From contig NZ_JAVIXR010000010.1 of assembly GCF_031157525.1 (NCBI RefSeq), positions 62,001 through 126,000 on the forward strand: a DNA stretch of 64,000 nucleotides, given 5' to 3'. A model generated the notes under the pieces. It saw nothing but the letters and a program-made list of their open reading frames with translations, made no database searches and was not told where the DNA came from. The position numbers and the translations under genes were made by a program. Within the stretch, counting starts at the first letter, position 1; each line of letters starts with the position of its first letter. This DNA is from Marinobacter sediminicola. GTDB lineage: Bacteria > Pseudomonadota > Gammaproteobacteria > Pseudomonadales > Oleiphilaceae. Shown piece by piece: positions 24,777 through 33,712 of this stretch.

Positions 24777-27464
24777 CTACAACAAGCCCAGCTCTCGGGC
24801 GCGAACCGTTGCCTGGGTGCGGGAGCGTACTTCCAGCTTGGCGTTTATACGGCGGGCGTGGGTTTTGACTGTGTGCAGAGAAATATGCAGTTTGTCTGCA
24901 ATCTCCTGGTTCGATAACCCTTTGGCAATCAACTCCAGCACAACCTGTTCCCGCTCGCTGATAGGCTCAGCAAGCGAAGCAGGCAGCTCAGCCCCGGATA
25001 TGGCAAATAAGCGGCCCAATGCGTCCCGAAAGGGCGTGCTTGGTAGCTGGCCGTAAGCCCGTGCCATCAGCTCATTCAGCTCCAGCTTTAGCTCTGCAAA
25101 CGGGCTGATAAAGTGCTCTTTTTCCGCTTCGGACACCACACTCACGAGTATTTTTTGTGCGGCAGCCGGGCCCTTATCCTCACTGATCAATATGGCTTCC
25201 AGCAACCGCATGTGGAGATCCACTCCCCAAGGGATGGCCTCTTCATAACGCTTGCGGGTATTTGCCAGGGTTTCACGGGCCCTTACCGTTTCGCCCCGGG
25301 CAAGATCCAGGCGCACCTGCAAACAATCGAGTAGCCCAGGCATCATGGGAAAGAGTTCCGGCACGCAACCGGCATCCCGGTATGGCTGCAATCTCGCGAG
25401 CGCCTGAGCGACACTGTCCAACTGGTTCTGGGCCAGCCAGCAGCTGGCCTTGAGTGCTTCGAGCACCGGCACATAAAGAGACTCATCTACCTGCCAGGTG
25501 TGCATGGTCCGCTCAGCCCTTCCTATCCATACAAAGGCATCTTCCAAACGATCTTGTGACCGGCACATCAACACTCGAATGGCCATTGCCAGTAGCAATC
25601 CCAAGTCGCGGGCCTGCTCGGCGTGGCGACCACAGGTTACCAACAAGCGATCCGCTTCCGCATCGCGCCCCTGGTGCCAAAGCACAAGCACCAGGTTGAG
25701 TTGGAGCCTCGTTTCACCGATCCTTGCGGGGCGAGCCTGCTCCTGAACGGCCGTATCGAGACCGGTTCGAAGCAGCTGTTCAGCATGCTTAAGCGCCCCC
25801 TTTCCAAGCTCAATACGGGCATGAGCATAGACTGCCAGAGCCTCTGACCCTGGGTCGCCCGCTTCCCTTGCCAAGCGGGATGCTGCCCGATTTGCCTCCC
25901 GCGCTTCCACAAATCGCCCAGACGCACACAGGGCGCTAGCCCGGACCATTTGGGTTACCAACTGGCCCTGAGGTGACAACTCACCCCCCGAGAGGGCTCG
26001 ATCAGCCATATCCAGAGCGGGAGCTACTTGCCCCTCTCCCCGCAAAATAAATGCCCTGAGCGCAAAAACCCGTGCCTCGTATTCCTGATAATTCTGCCCT
26101 TCCATGCCGTCAAGCAGTGACCTGGCCTGCCGAAACTGGCCGCCTATGGCATGCACCCAGCTATACACAATTCTCAGCCTCGCACTGCGTTCCAGCAGTG
26201 GAGCCGGAAGGCTTTTACGTAAACGCAACAAGGAGGCCGTATCCTGCCCCAGCAAAAGTGCTTCAGAACCCTCAGAAGCGATGTGGATGATTTCTTCTGC
26301 ATCTCCCGCAAGCAATGAATATTTCAGTGCCTCCGGGAACTGATTGCGATTGCTGAACCACAGGCTGGCAGCAAGCATTCTGTCGGTATAGCCTGCCATC
26401 ACTGGCGCTTTAAGCCATTCCATTAATAATGGATTGATTCTGTACCAGCGCCCCCAGCCCGGCATAACTTTTACCGGCAAGCCTCGCTCACACGCTTCAG
26501 ATGGAAGCAGAACGCCGCCGGGAATTGGCGGCTCCAGCGCTAAAAGCAGCTCATCAGAGCAAAGCCCAAGTTCCGACATGGCCCTGAGCGATCCCACCTG
26601 CCCCTGCGACAAACTGCCCAGCACAGACTCCTTCAGAAAACGCCCTACTCCTGGCGTCTCAGAAACCGCGTGCCTCTCGGAGCTTTGCAAGATATCCCGA
26701 CGATAGAGAGCCAAGGGCGTAGGCCAGCCCTCGGTTAAATCATACAGATGGTCAATAGCCACACTGGTTAGCTGTTGGTTGTTCAGTACTTCCTGGAAAA
26801 AACCGAAGGTTTCACTTCTGCTGAACTCAAGTTTTTCGGTGCCTATGCGGGTGAAACGGTTTTCAAGCTCCAATGAATGCGTTTCATAGGGCAGGGCCTG
26901 CCGTGAAAGCATAGCAACCGAAAAGTTGGACGGGATATCTGCTACCAGCTGCTGAAGCAGTGCAACGACGGCAGGGTTCGATATGTGGTGCAGGCCATCA
27001 AGAACAAGAACATGGCGTTTCTGTTCTGGGGCCTTTTTCAGCGCCAAAAGCATTATGGCGAGAACATCGGGGAAGGTCGTACTCCCCTGCAGGCCACTTT
27101 CGCAGGATTCAGGTATATCCAGCGCCACAGACAACAACCCTAAAAAACGGGTTGGTGCGTTGTCCTGGCTATTCAGCTGCAACCACCGAACAGAGTCATC
27201 AGGGATACCTGACGCTTGAATACCCAAAGCAACCGCATGGGATTTCCCATAGCCACAAGGGGCATCAACAAACAACACACCGCGAGGTGTTAATGCATCG
27301 GAAACCAGCGCCGCGAGATGAGGACGCGCCAAGGCATCTGCTGGCACAACCGGTGCCTGCAGCCTTTGCCTGAGCAAATCTCTTACTAACTCACCTCGTT
27401 GAAGCCCGCTATTTGCAGACTGAAACTCGTCATTGGCTGCATAGCCGTCTTTAAATGATTTCAA
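24777..27464 (-). CDS. MalT/LAL-type LuxR-family ATP-dependent transcription activator
   Basis: 895 residues from TTG 27464; no in-frame ATG is near and the ribosome site is weak. An N-terminal NTPase domain has Walker A APCGYGKS (residues 68-75) and a VLVLDGLHHI Walker B (near 150). A long helical TPR-like region spans about 380-800. The C-terminal LuxR HTH (about 830-892) contains SEREQVVLELIAKGLSNQEI and LHISLHTVKTHARRINAKLE. Family members (MalT, AlkS, AcoK) bind an inducer and ATP, oligomerise and activate nearby genes. It lies downstream of the DUF1302-DUF1329 pair on the same strand, so it may control them. The inducer is unknown. Confidence 0.88.
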   Translation of the reverse strand: MKSFKDGYAANDEFQSANSGLQRGELVRDLLRQRLQAPVVPADALARPHLAALVSDALTPRGVLFVDAPCGYGKSHAVALGIQASGIPDDSVRWLQLNSQDNAPTRFLGLLSVALDIPESCESGLQGSTTFPDVLAIMLLALKKAPEQKRHVLVLDGLHHISNPAVVALLQQLVADIPSNFSVAMLSRQALPYETHSLELENRFTRIGTEKLEFSRSETFGFFQEVLNNQQLTSVAIDHLYDLTEGWPTPLALYRRDILQSSERHAVSETPGVGRFLKESVLGSLSQGQVGSLRAMSELGLCSDELLLALEPPIPGGVLLPSEACERGLPVKVMPGWGRWYRINPLLMEWLKAPVMAGYTDRMLAASLWFSNRNQFPEALKYSLLAGDAEEIIHIASEGSEALLLGQDTASLLRLRKSLPAPLLERSARLRIVYSWVHAIGGQFRQARSLLDGMEGQNYQEYEARVFALRAFILRGEGQVAPALDMADRALSGGELSPQGQLVTQMVRASALCASGRFVEAREANRAASRLAREAGDPGSEALAVYAHARIELGKGALKHAEQLLRTGLDTAVQEQARPARIGETRLQLNLVLVLWHQGRDAEADRLLVTCGRHAEQARDLGLLLAMAIRVLMCRSQDRLEDAFVWIGRAERTMHTWQVDESLYVPVLEALKASCWLAQNQLDSVAQALARLQPYRDAGCVPELFPMMPGLLDCLQVRLDLARGETVRARETLANTRKRYEEAIPWGVDLHMRLLEAILISEDKGPAAAQKILVSVVSEAEKEHFISPFAELKLELNELMARAYGQLPSTPFRDALGRLFAISGAELPASLAEPISEREQVVLELIAKGLSNQEIADKLHISLHTVKTHARRINAKLEVRSRTQATVRARELGLL

Positions 27465-27489
27465 ACGATGCCCCGAATACGCCTTTGGT

Positions 27490-27495
27490 ATTATA
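27490..27495 (-). promoter_or_regulatory. -10 element before the LuxR-type gene
   Basis: TATAAT on the minus strand, 25 bases before the TTG start. This would give a very short leader. No matching -35 was found. Confidence 0.4.
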
Positions 27496-27577
27496 GGAGG
27501 TTAAACCAAGTGAGGTGCTGGCTGCAAAGTTTTGACGTTAAAGGTGCATGTCTGGCGGCAATTTTTTATCACAGAAA

Positions 27578-27609
27578 CAGAAACGGCGGGCCAAGGCCCG
27601 CCGTTTCTG
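27578..27609 (-). terminator. Strong terminator after the DUF1329 gene
   Basis: CAGAAACGGCGGGCC and its exact complement form a 15-bp stem with a 2-base spacer, 19 bases after the DUF1329 stop. An A/T-rich stretch follows on the minus strand. It separates the DUF1302-DUF1329 unit from the regulator gene. Confidence 0.85.
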
Positions 27610-27627
27610 AAAGATCCAGGTTTACAC

Positions 27628-28986
27628 TTAGGTACCTGCACGGCGAAGAGCCGCGGGCGTGTAATCTCTGGACTGGCGCTGAACGCCAAATTGGTACGGA
27701 TTCGTTTCCTCGTTGGTCAGACCGTTGACCAGGTAACGGCCGGACAAAAGGTCATAGAGGGTTTCAATCGCATACCAAGGCACATCCCGGTCGTAAAACT
27801 GCATGGAGTGAGCTTCAGCAACTCGCCAGAGCTCTCCACGACCATCGTAATGATCAACAACCGCAGCCTGCCAGGTATCTTCGTCAATATAGAGATCACG
27901 CTGGGCATAGATATGGCGCTCGCCCTCTTTCAGAGTAGCCTTCACGTGCCAAACCCGATGCAGCTCATATCGCGTAAGATTCTGGTTGATATGGCCAGGC
28001 TTTATGATCTGGTCATAGGTCAAGTCGCGATCGACCAGCTTGTAGGAGTTGTACGGAATATACATTTCCTTTTTGCCGACCAGCTCCCAGTTGTACCGAT
28101 CTGGCGCGCCGTTGAACATATCGAAGTTATCCGATGTGCGCATGCCATCAGCCGCTGTACCTGGTCCATCGTAAGCAACCTGTGGTGCACGGCGAACGCG
28201 GCGTTGCCCAGCGTTATATACCCAGGCACGACGTGGCTCAGCTACCTGATCAAGGGTCTCGTGTACCAGCAGTACGTTACCGGCCAATCGTGCTGGCCCG
28301 GTAATTGCCTGCTTGAAGTAGAACAATACGTTGGGATCTTTGTCCGGGGCGTAATCTGTCAAATAGGTACGCCATGTAAGCTCATCCTGGAACTTAACAA
28401 TGGAATAGGATCCGTTGGTTGTTGGCGTTGCCTGCCCGACGTTACGCTGAACAGAACCACCACGATAGCGGGTGATGTGGTTCCAGTAGGCTTCGAGACC
28501 GTTCTGAGGAATCGGAAACGGCGTTGCGTTCTGATAGTTGTCCAAGCCGTTACCACCTTTGATCATTTCTGCTTTGGTGGCGTTCTTGACGGTCTCATCC
28601 ATGATGTCTTGGGGATAGGCTGCTGTGCGATGGGTTTCATAAACCGGAAGCACGTAGTCCTTGTATTGCTTGATCATTGCAACCTGCCCAGGGGACAGCT
28701 TGTCGGCATATTCCGCCACGTTGCTCTGATCAATCGTGAACTGGGGCTTCTCGTTAGGGAACGGGTTTACATAAATGCCGTCGCCTTTGTAGCCCGCAGG
28801 CGGTGTTGTCAGGCCGCCATCCCATGCAGGGATCGCTCCACCATTACCTGCTTTTTCTGCACCGATAGGTGTCAGTGAGTCACCCAGTTTGGCTGCCTCC
28901 CCTGCAGAAACTGCACCCCAAGCCTGGCCCGCAACGAGACTCGCCGCCAAAATGCCTGTGGCCAGTAATTTCTTGTTTAGTTTCAT
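27628..28986 (-). CDS. DUF1329 periplasmic protein
   Basis: 452 residues. The signal peptide MKLNKKLLATGILAASLVAG ends at QAWG/AVS. The mature start VSAGEAAKLGDSLTPIGAEK and the internal GGAIPAWDGGLTTPP are hallmark DUF1329 features, as are AGQRRVRRAPQVAYD and the C-terminal NEETNPYQFGVQRQSRDYTP. The fold is LolA/LolB-like, suggesting that it binds lipids or other hydrophobic molecules in the periplasm. DUF1329 genes usually accompany DUF1302 genes, often in loci for lipid, terpene or hydrocarbon use. Here they are adjacent (33-base gap), with a LAL regulator downstream. The substrate is not known. Confidence 0.88.
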   Translation of the reverse strand: MKLNKKLLATGILAASLVAGQAWGAVSAGEAAKLGDSLTPIGAEKAGNGGAIPAWDGGLTTPPAGYKGDGIYVNPFPNEKPQFTIDQSNVAEYADKLSPGQVAMIKQYKDYVLPVYETHRTAAYPQDIMDETVKNATKAEMIKGGNGLDNYQNATPFPIPQNGLEAYWNHITRYRGGSVQRNVGQATPTTNGSYSIVKFQDELTWRTYLTDYAPDKDPNVLFYFKQAITGPARLAGNVLLVHETLDQVAEPRRAWVYNAGQRRVRRAPQVAYDGPGTAADGMRTSDNFDMFNGAPDRYNWELVGKKEMYIPYNSYKLVDRDLTYDQIIKPGHINQNLTRYELHRVWHVKATLKEGERHIYAQRDLYIDEDTWQAAVVDHYDGRGELWRVAEAHSMQFYDRDVPWYAIETLYDLLSGRYLVNGLTNEETNPYQFGVQRQSRDYTPAALRRAGT

Positions 28987-29019
28987 TTAAATTACCTCGT
29001 TAAACGAATTTTTGACGGT

Positions 29020-30876
29020 TCAGAATGAGTAGGAAACGCTGGCACTCACGAAATCCCGATCAGTCAACTCGTTATACGGCTTGCCACCGAAAAAGTTTGT
29101 GTAACCGATTTCACCGGTAATCTTGTTCTGGTACACAGCCTCAACAGACAGGCCAAGAGCCTTGTTGCCTTCGTTGAAGTTACCGCCAGGAGAAGGAGCA
29201 TAGCCCTTCACGTCATGGCTCCACGCAATCTGCGGTGACAGGTTGATGCCTGCAAAGACGTTCGGGTAGTTCCATACCAAACGGGAGCGATAGCCCCAGG
29301 AGAAGTCAGTTGTAAACCCGTCGTTATTACAGTAGTTGGTGTTAATGTTTTCTGCAGCTCCGCCTTCGCCTTTACAGATATCACCTGTGGCCAACGGCAG
29401 CGTACCAATACCAAAGGTGCCTGAACGGCCGTACCTTGCCTCATCATAGCTTGGGAGGTCGTGCACATAGGTAGCACCGAACTCAGCAATCAACGACATA
29501 CGGCTGGCACCCATGATCTGATCAAAGAACTTGATCAGTGTGAACTGTGCCTGAGATACGCCAAAGCGATCGTTACCGGACACCTTCATTCCCGGGGTAA
29601 GCGTTCCAAGTTCTTCGCGACGCTGGTCTTCCAGCTTGCCCAGAACCTCTCCGTTCGGGCCACGCTTCTGCAAGCCTGCGTAGATCAGCTCAAACGCGTT
29701 CCATTGCAGCGGCATATTATCGCGGTAGGAGTATTCAGCTCCAAGCGACCAGCCACCCGGGGTGTTGGTGTTGATACTGATACCGTACAGGTTAATGTTT
29801 TCCGGGTACTCAACATAGTACGACGGGAAAGGACTATTGCCATCGTTTACTGTTCCGCTCACGTACGGCAGGCGGCTGTTGTACTTGATGTAATAAAAAC
29901 CAAGCTCAGAATCGTTCAACGCCGGCACATACCAACGCATAGCAACACCGAACTGATCCTTTGAATCTGCTTCTTCATCACCTAAGCGCGGCGCGATAAA
30001 GCCCTGAGCGTATGCCTGGGAATCGGGCAGCTGGCCTGCGAGTAGCACGGGGCCACAACCATCAGATGTAAAATCGTTGGTGGAGAAGAATGTTCCACAG
30101 TCATCCGCACGAACGGGTGCCCAATCTGTCTGCACGAATGCCTCAAGAGTGATGTTCTCCGTGACACCGGCCGACATGTAAAGCATTTCAACCGGCAGAA
30201 GAGCGTCTTTCAGCTCGGAGCCAGGCGCACGAAATGCGGGCACGTCAATGGGGTTAATGGCGTTTATGCCACCCTGGATAAAGGTGCTCTCACCCCAGCT
30301 CACTACCTGCTTGCCGTAGCGCACACTCAGGGGCACGTCGCCCAGGTACCAGTTGGTAAACACGTAAGCGTCGAGAAGTTCTCCGCCCGATGCATTGCCT
30401 TTCGCTGAATCATTGAGCTCACGTCGCTGACCAACATAGTCCGTCGCACGCCCCTCATCTTTCAATTCGAAGTCATACCAGTAGCGAACACGGGCCAAAC
30501 CACCGACACGGGTCAGGTATTGGCTATCAACCGCGTAATCAAGGAACAGTTCAGTGTTGCCTTTGACGATCTTGGAGTAGGTGTCACCCTTTTCAAAGTT
30601 GAGGTTGCCATCATCGTAGTTGTTCGTTGATGCACCAATATTTGCGTTAGTGCCACCGGGGGCGTAACTCGGGCCAAGGTTACCCTGGGCGATCAAGCGC
30701 GCGTCCCGATCCTGGGTACGCCAACCGACACCCGCTGATAGCGTGGTGTTAATCTGGGCTTCCACATCCCCAACATAGAAAGAATAAGCAGATGCCTGGC
30801 CCGAAAGGCCCGCTGCAACTGCCACGGCAAGCGGTAATTTTGTCCAACGCTGCCATTGGTGTGTTTTTCTTGTCAT
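29020..30876 (-). CDS. DUF1302 outer-membrane/envelope protein
   Basis: 618 residues from ATG 30876, chosen because it gives a clean signal peptide (KLPLAVAVAAGLSGQASA/YSF) and has GGAG upstream; a GTG at 30930 would add 18 polar residues. Family features include YVGDVEAQINTTLSAGVGWR at the mature start, RYGKQVVSWGESTFIQGGIN, and many strand-like segments (SFDFSW-like DFSWGYRSRLVWNYP), ending in SVSYSF. A terminal aromatic suggests an outer-membrane barrel. DUF1302 and DUF1329 travel together; a role in uptake or export of hydrophobic compounds is inferred. It is first gene of the pair and has its own control region. Confidence 0.85.
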   Translation of the reverse strand: MTRKTHQWQRWTKLPLAVAVAAGLSGQASAYSFYVGDVEAQINTTLSAGVGWRTQDRDARLIAQGNLGPSYAPGGTNANIGASTNNYDDGNLNFEKGDTYSKIVKGNTELFLDYAVDSQYLTRVGGLARVRYWYDFELKDEGRATDYVGQRRELNDSAKGNASGGELLDAYVFTNWYLGDVPLSVRYGKQVVSWGESTFIQGGINAINPIDVPAFRAPGSELKDALLPVEMLYMSAGVTENITLEAFVQTDWAPVRADDCGTFFSTNDFTSDGCGPVLLAGQLPDSQAYAQGFIAPRLGDEEADSKDQFGVAMRWYVPALNDSELGFYYIKYNSRLPYVSGTVNDGNSPFPSYYVEYPENINLYGISINTNTPGGWSLGAEYSYRDNMPLQWNAFELIYAGLQKRGPNGEVLGKLEDQRREELGTLTPGMKVSGNDRFGVSQAQFTLIKFFDQIMGASRMSLIAEFGATYVHDLPSYDEARYGRSGTFGIGTLPLATGDICKGEGGAAENINTNYCNNDGFTTDFSWGYRSRLVWNYPNVFAGINLSPQIAWSHDVKGYAPSPGGNFNEGNKALGLSVEAVYQNKITGEIGYTNFFGGKPYNELTDRDFVSASVSYSF

Positions 30877-30971
30877 TGGAAGGCTACTCCATTGTTGTTC
30901 TGAGTCGCTGCTCTGATTATTGGTATTCACGATGTATTGGAGGCTTCATGCACAGTGCTCGTGATGTAAGC

Positions 30972-31009
30972 ACTATAGCTAACGCTGTCCACTGCTTTGA
31001 TCAGTCAAA
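30972..31009 (-). promoter_or_regulatory. Putative control region of DUF1302-DUF1329
   Basis: The minus strand has TATAGT (30977-30972) as a possible -10. Just upstream is the short inverted repeat TTTGA-CTGA-TCAAA (31009-30996). No -35 is obvious, which fits a promoter that needs an activator such as the nearby LuxR-type protein. Speculative. Confidence 0.3.
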
Positions 31010-31131
31010 AGTATGATTTTGCTCTCACTACCTGCTCACCGCCCCGATCGGCGCCGGGTTTACTCGCACGCCTTCACTATAGACAACATTTGCAGATGCA
31101 ACCACTTTGCTTTTGATGGATTTTTGCTGAT

Positions 31132-32265
31132 TTAGGGCTTATGGGGTGCTTCGAGATATTCCTGCGACTGCATTTCCAGAAGACGGGATTCCGTCCGCTC
31201 AAACTCGAAGCTCAACCGGCCGCCGGAATAAAGCTCGGTAATGGGGGCCGCCGCAGAAATGATGACCTTCACGTTGCGGTCGTAAAACTCGTCGATCATG
31301 TTCACGAAGCGTCGGGATTGGTCGTCTTTCTCACCCCCGAGCACGGGCACATTGCTGACGATGATGGCGTGAAACTGGCGCGCCATTTCAATGTAATCAT
31401 TCTGGCTGCGCGGGCCGTCGCACACATCTTTAAAATCAAACCAGACCACATCGTCGGCATGGGCCTGCGCGGGAATCTTGCGGCCGTTGATCTCCATGGA
31501 CTTGCTGTGCTTGCCCGCTTCCACCGCCAGCGCGTCAAAGCTTCTACGCAAACTCGCATCCGCCTCTTCACCCAGCGGGGAGTAGAAGAGTTCAGCTTGT
31601 TCCAGAGTTCGCAGCCGGTAATCGATGCCGCCGTCGACGTTCACCACATCGGTGTATTTATTTACCAATGCGATAGCGGGCAGAAAACGAGCCCGCTGCA
31701 AACCATCCTTATAGAGCCCGTCAGGGACAATGTTGGACGTGCACACCAAGGTAACGCCTCGCTTGAACAAGCCTTCCATTAAGGTTGCCAGGATCATTGC
31801 ATCGCCAATATCAGAAACAAAAAACTCATCGAAGCAGATCACCCGAGTTTCATTGGCGAATTTTTTTGCCACCAGATCCAAGGGGTTCTTTTCGCCTTTA
31901 ACGTTTTTCAGCTCCTGGTGTACCCGCTGCATAAATCGGTGAAAATGCACGCGCATTTTACGCTTGAACGGTAGCGACTCGAAAAAGGTGTCCATGAGAT
32001 AGGTTTTGCCACGACCAACACCGCCCCAGAAGTACAGCCCCTTAACGGGTTCTTCCCGGCCTTTTTTCAACTTGCGCCGCAATTTGGTGACCGCTTTACC
32101 GCGTTCGCTTTCCGCGTCCACCAGTTTATCGTAGAGTGTCTGTAGGCGCTGAACGGCATCAGCCTGTGCCGCGTCCTTATGAAACTCCGGGCGCTCAAGA
32201 TCCGCTTGGTAACGCTGCCAGGGTGTCTGGTTTGCGGTGGCGATAGAAGGCGAAGAAGCTGTCAT
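31132..32265 (-). CDS. zapE: AFG1-like ATPase ZapE
   Basis: 377 residues. The AFG1/ZapE ATPase has Walker A GGVGRGKT (residues 81-88), a Walker B ICFDEFFVSDI (near 147), and the conserved FHRFMQRVHQEL and LVCTSNIVPDGLYKDGLQR. In E. coli ZapE interacts with FtsZ and destabilises its polymers at late division under stress. The ORF starts with a clean ATG. It diverges from yhcB, which also acts at the divisome or envelope. Confidence 0.93.
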   Translation of the reverse strand: MTASSPSIATANQTPWQRYQADLERPEFHKDAAQADAVQRLQTLYDKLVDAESERGKAVTKLRRKLKKGREEPVKGLYFWGGVGRGKTYLMDTFFESLPFKRKMRVHFHRFMQRVHQELKNVKGEKNPLDLVAKKFANETRVICFDEFFVSDIGDAMILATLMEGLFKRGVTLVCTSNIVPDGLYKDGLQRARFLPAIALVNKYTDVVNVDGGIDYRLRTLEQAELFYSPLGEEADASLRRSFDALAVEAGKHSKSMEINGRKIPAQAHADDVVWFDFKDVCDGPRSQNDYIEMARQFHAIIVSNVPVLGGEKDDQSRRFVNMIDEFYDRNVKVIISAAAPITELYSGGRLSFEFERTESRLLEMQSQEYLEAPHKP

Positions 32266-32405
32266 CAGGAAATCCCGGGGTCAGATCGTTGATTTTGGGC
32301 GGCGTATTATCGCGTATATACGTTTTTTTCGCCATGCTGAAGACCCACCGGGCAATACGACGATCGGCGCAGTATTCAGGCATGGGCTGATGACGCTACG
32401 AGCGT

Positions 32406-32411
32406 TATACT
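32406..32411 (+). promoter_or_regulatory. -10 element of yhcB
   Basis: TATACT about 50 bases before the yhcB ATG, preceded by a weak -35. The zapE side of this 194-base divergent region has a GATAAT box next to the palindrome CGTATATACG (around 32310-32325). Confidence 0.4.
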
Positions 32412-32459
32412 GACCGATATGGATTTGCTCATTTTTAAGGCAACAGGACGAGATAGCAT

Positions 32460-32888
32460 ATGACAAACCTGATTCTGGCAGCGATTGCCGCATTGATTGT
32501 TGGCATTGTCATCGGAGCGATTTTTGGCCGCTCAGGACAAGGTTCCACGCTGCGGCAGCGCCGTGCCGAGCAGCAGGCCGAGGAGGTGCGTAATGAGTAC
32601 ACTCGCTACCAGGCCCAGGTAAATGAGCATTTTATGGAGTCAGCCCACTTGCTACGCCGTTTTAACGATGCATACCGAGACGTAAACCAGCACATGGCTC
32701 GTGGTGCGAATCGGTTGTGTAACGACGAGGAGTGGATGGCTGAACTGGCAGAGGAAACGTCTCGCAAGCGCCTGGAAGAGGTCTCCGAAGATGGTGCTGA
32801 GCCACCCAGGGACTATGCGCCAAAAACTTCTGGCACCTTGTCTGAAGATTTCGGGCTCAAGAAGGGTGACAAGTCGGCGGAGGCTTGA
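32460..32888 (+). CDS. zapG: YhcB/ZapG (DUF1043) cell-envelope protein
   Basis: 142 residues. The N-terminal TM helix (LILAAIAALIVGIVIGAIFG, 4-23) leads into a cytoplasmic coiled coil (about 30-75, RQRRAEQQAEEVRNEYTRYQ). The conserved HFMESAHLLRRFNDAYRDV block defines DUF1043. The tail is acidic and disordered. In E. coli YhcB sits in the inner membrane, contacts division and elongation proteins, and affects envelope biogenesis and cell width. Convergent with the Nif3-like gene. Confidence 0.88.
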   Translation: MTNLILAAIAALIVGIVIGAIFGRSGQGSTLRQRRAEQQAEEVRNEYTRYQAQVNEHFMESAHLLRRFNDAYRDVNQHMARGANRLCNDEEWMAELAEETSRKRLEEVSEDGAEPPRDYAPKTSGTLSEDFGLKKGDKSAEA

Positions 32889-32920
32889 TTTCGCCTGCCG
32901 CTGGCCTCTGTTCCGCTTCG

Positions 32921-33664
32921 TTAAACTGGATTGTCGCAGTCAATGAAGCGATGCTTGATCCCGAACTCTTTTTCTAGTGCTGCTCCAAGCGCCTTTACAC
33001 CATACCTCTCTGTTGCGTGGTGGCCGGCAGCGTAATAGTGAATTCCACATTCCCGGGCTGTATGTGTAGTCGGCTCGGAGATTTCACCACTGATATAGGC
33101 ATCCAGGCCCGCATCAATTGCGGTGTTGATGAATCCTTGCGCTGCGCCTGTACACCACCCTACCCTTTTGATTTCTGCTTTGCCGTCGCCGACTCTTAAG
33201 GGTTCTCTATGGAGTGCTCTTGCGATGTGCAACCCGAATTTTTCGGGACTGATCGCTTCCTTAAGCTCACCTTCCCAAACCAGACCGTTTAGCGGCCTTG
33301 GATTTTCGATGCCCAGGATATCTGCTAACTGGCGGTTGTTGCCGTATTCCGAGTGATCATCCAACGGCAGGTGGTAAGCTACAAGGTTGATGTCGTTATC
33401 CAATAGGCGTTTTATGCGCTCGCGTTTCATGCCTCGGATGGCTTGGTCTTCACCTTTCCAGAAGTAGCCGTGGTGAACGATCAGCATGTCGGCATTTGCT
33501 GCTATGGCGGCTTCTATGAGATCTCTGGAGGCGGTTACGCCGGTGACGATGGTGCTGATCTCACTTTTGCCTTCGACCTGCAGGCCGTTTGGGCAGTAGT
33601 CCTGGAATTCGCCCGGCTTTAGCCACTCATTGAGTTTAGCGAGAATACTGTCACGGGTTGCCAT
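32921..33664 (-). CDS. Nif3-like dinuclear metal-centre protein (DUF34)
   Basis: 247 residues. Family motifs: FQDYCPNGLQVEG at the N-terminus, ANADMLIVHHGYFWKG (metal-binding His pair), INLVAYHLPLDDHSEYGNN, and AGHHATERYGVKALG near the C-terminus. E. coli YbgI forms a hexameric toroid with two metals per subunit. The biochemical role is not firmly known; it has been linked to GTP cyclohydrolase-like folds. It lies downstream of hisC on the same strand (48-base gap) and may be part of that transcript. Confidence 0.88.
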   Translation of the reverse strand: MATRDSILAKLNEWLKPGEFQDYCPNGLQVEGKSEISTIVTGVTASRDLIEAAIAANADMLIVHHGYFWKGEDQAIRGMKRERIKRLLDNDINLVAYHLPLDDHSEYGNNRQLADILGIENPRPLNGLVWEGELKEAISPEKFGLHIARALHREPLRVGDGKAEIKRVGWCTGAAQGFINTAIDAGLDAYISGEISEPTTHTARECGIHYYAAGHHATERYGVKALGAALEKEFGIKHRFIDCDNPV

Positions 33665-33712
33665 GCTTTATCCTCTTTTGCCTTAGACTTGGGAGTTATC
33701 GGCTTTGGTGGT

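Noticed and set aside
27532..28878. Long open frame (448 codons) on the plus strand opposite DUF1329
   Set aside because: It lies wholly antisense to a clear DUF1329 gene with signal peptide and family motifs. Its translation has no recognisable domain and no ribosome site, and it looks like a mirror of the real codon bias.
32195..32383. Small minus-strand ORF upstream of zapE
   Set aside because: It overlaps the zapE start in another frame, has no family similarity that I recognise and no ribosome site.
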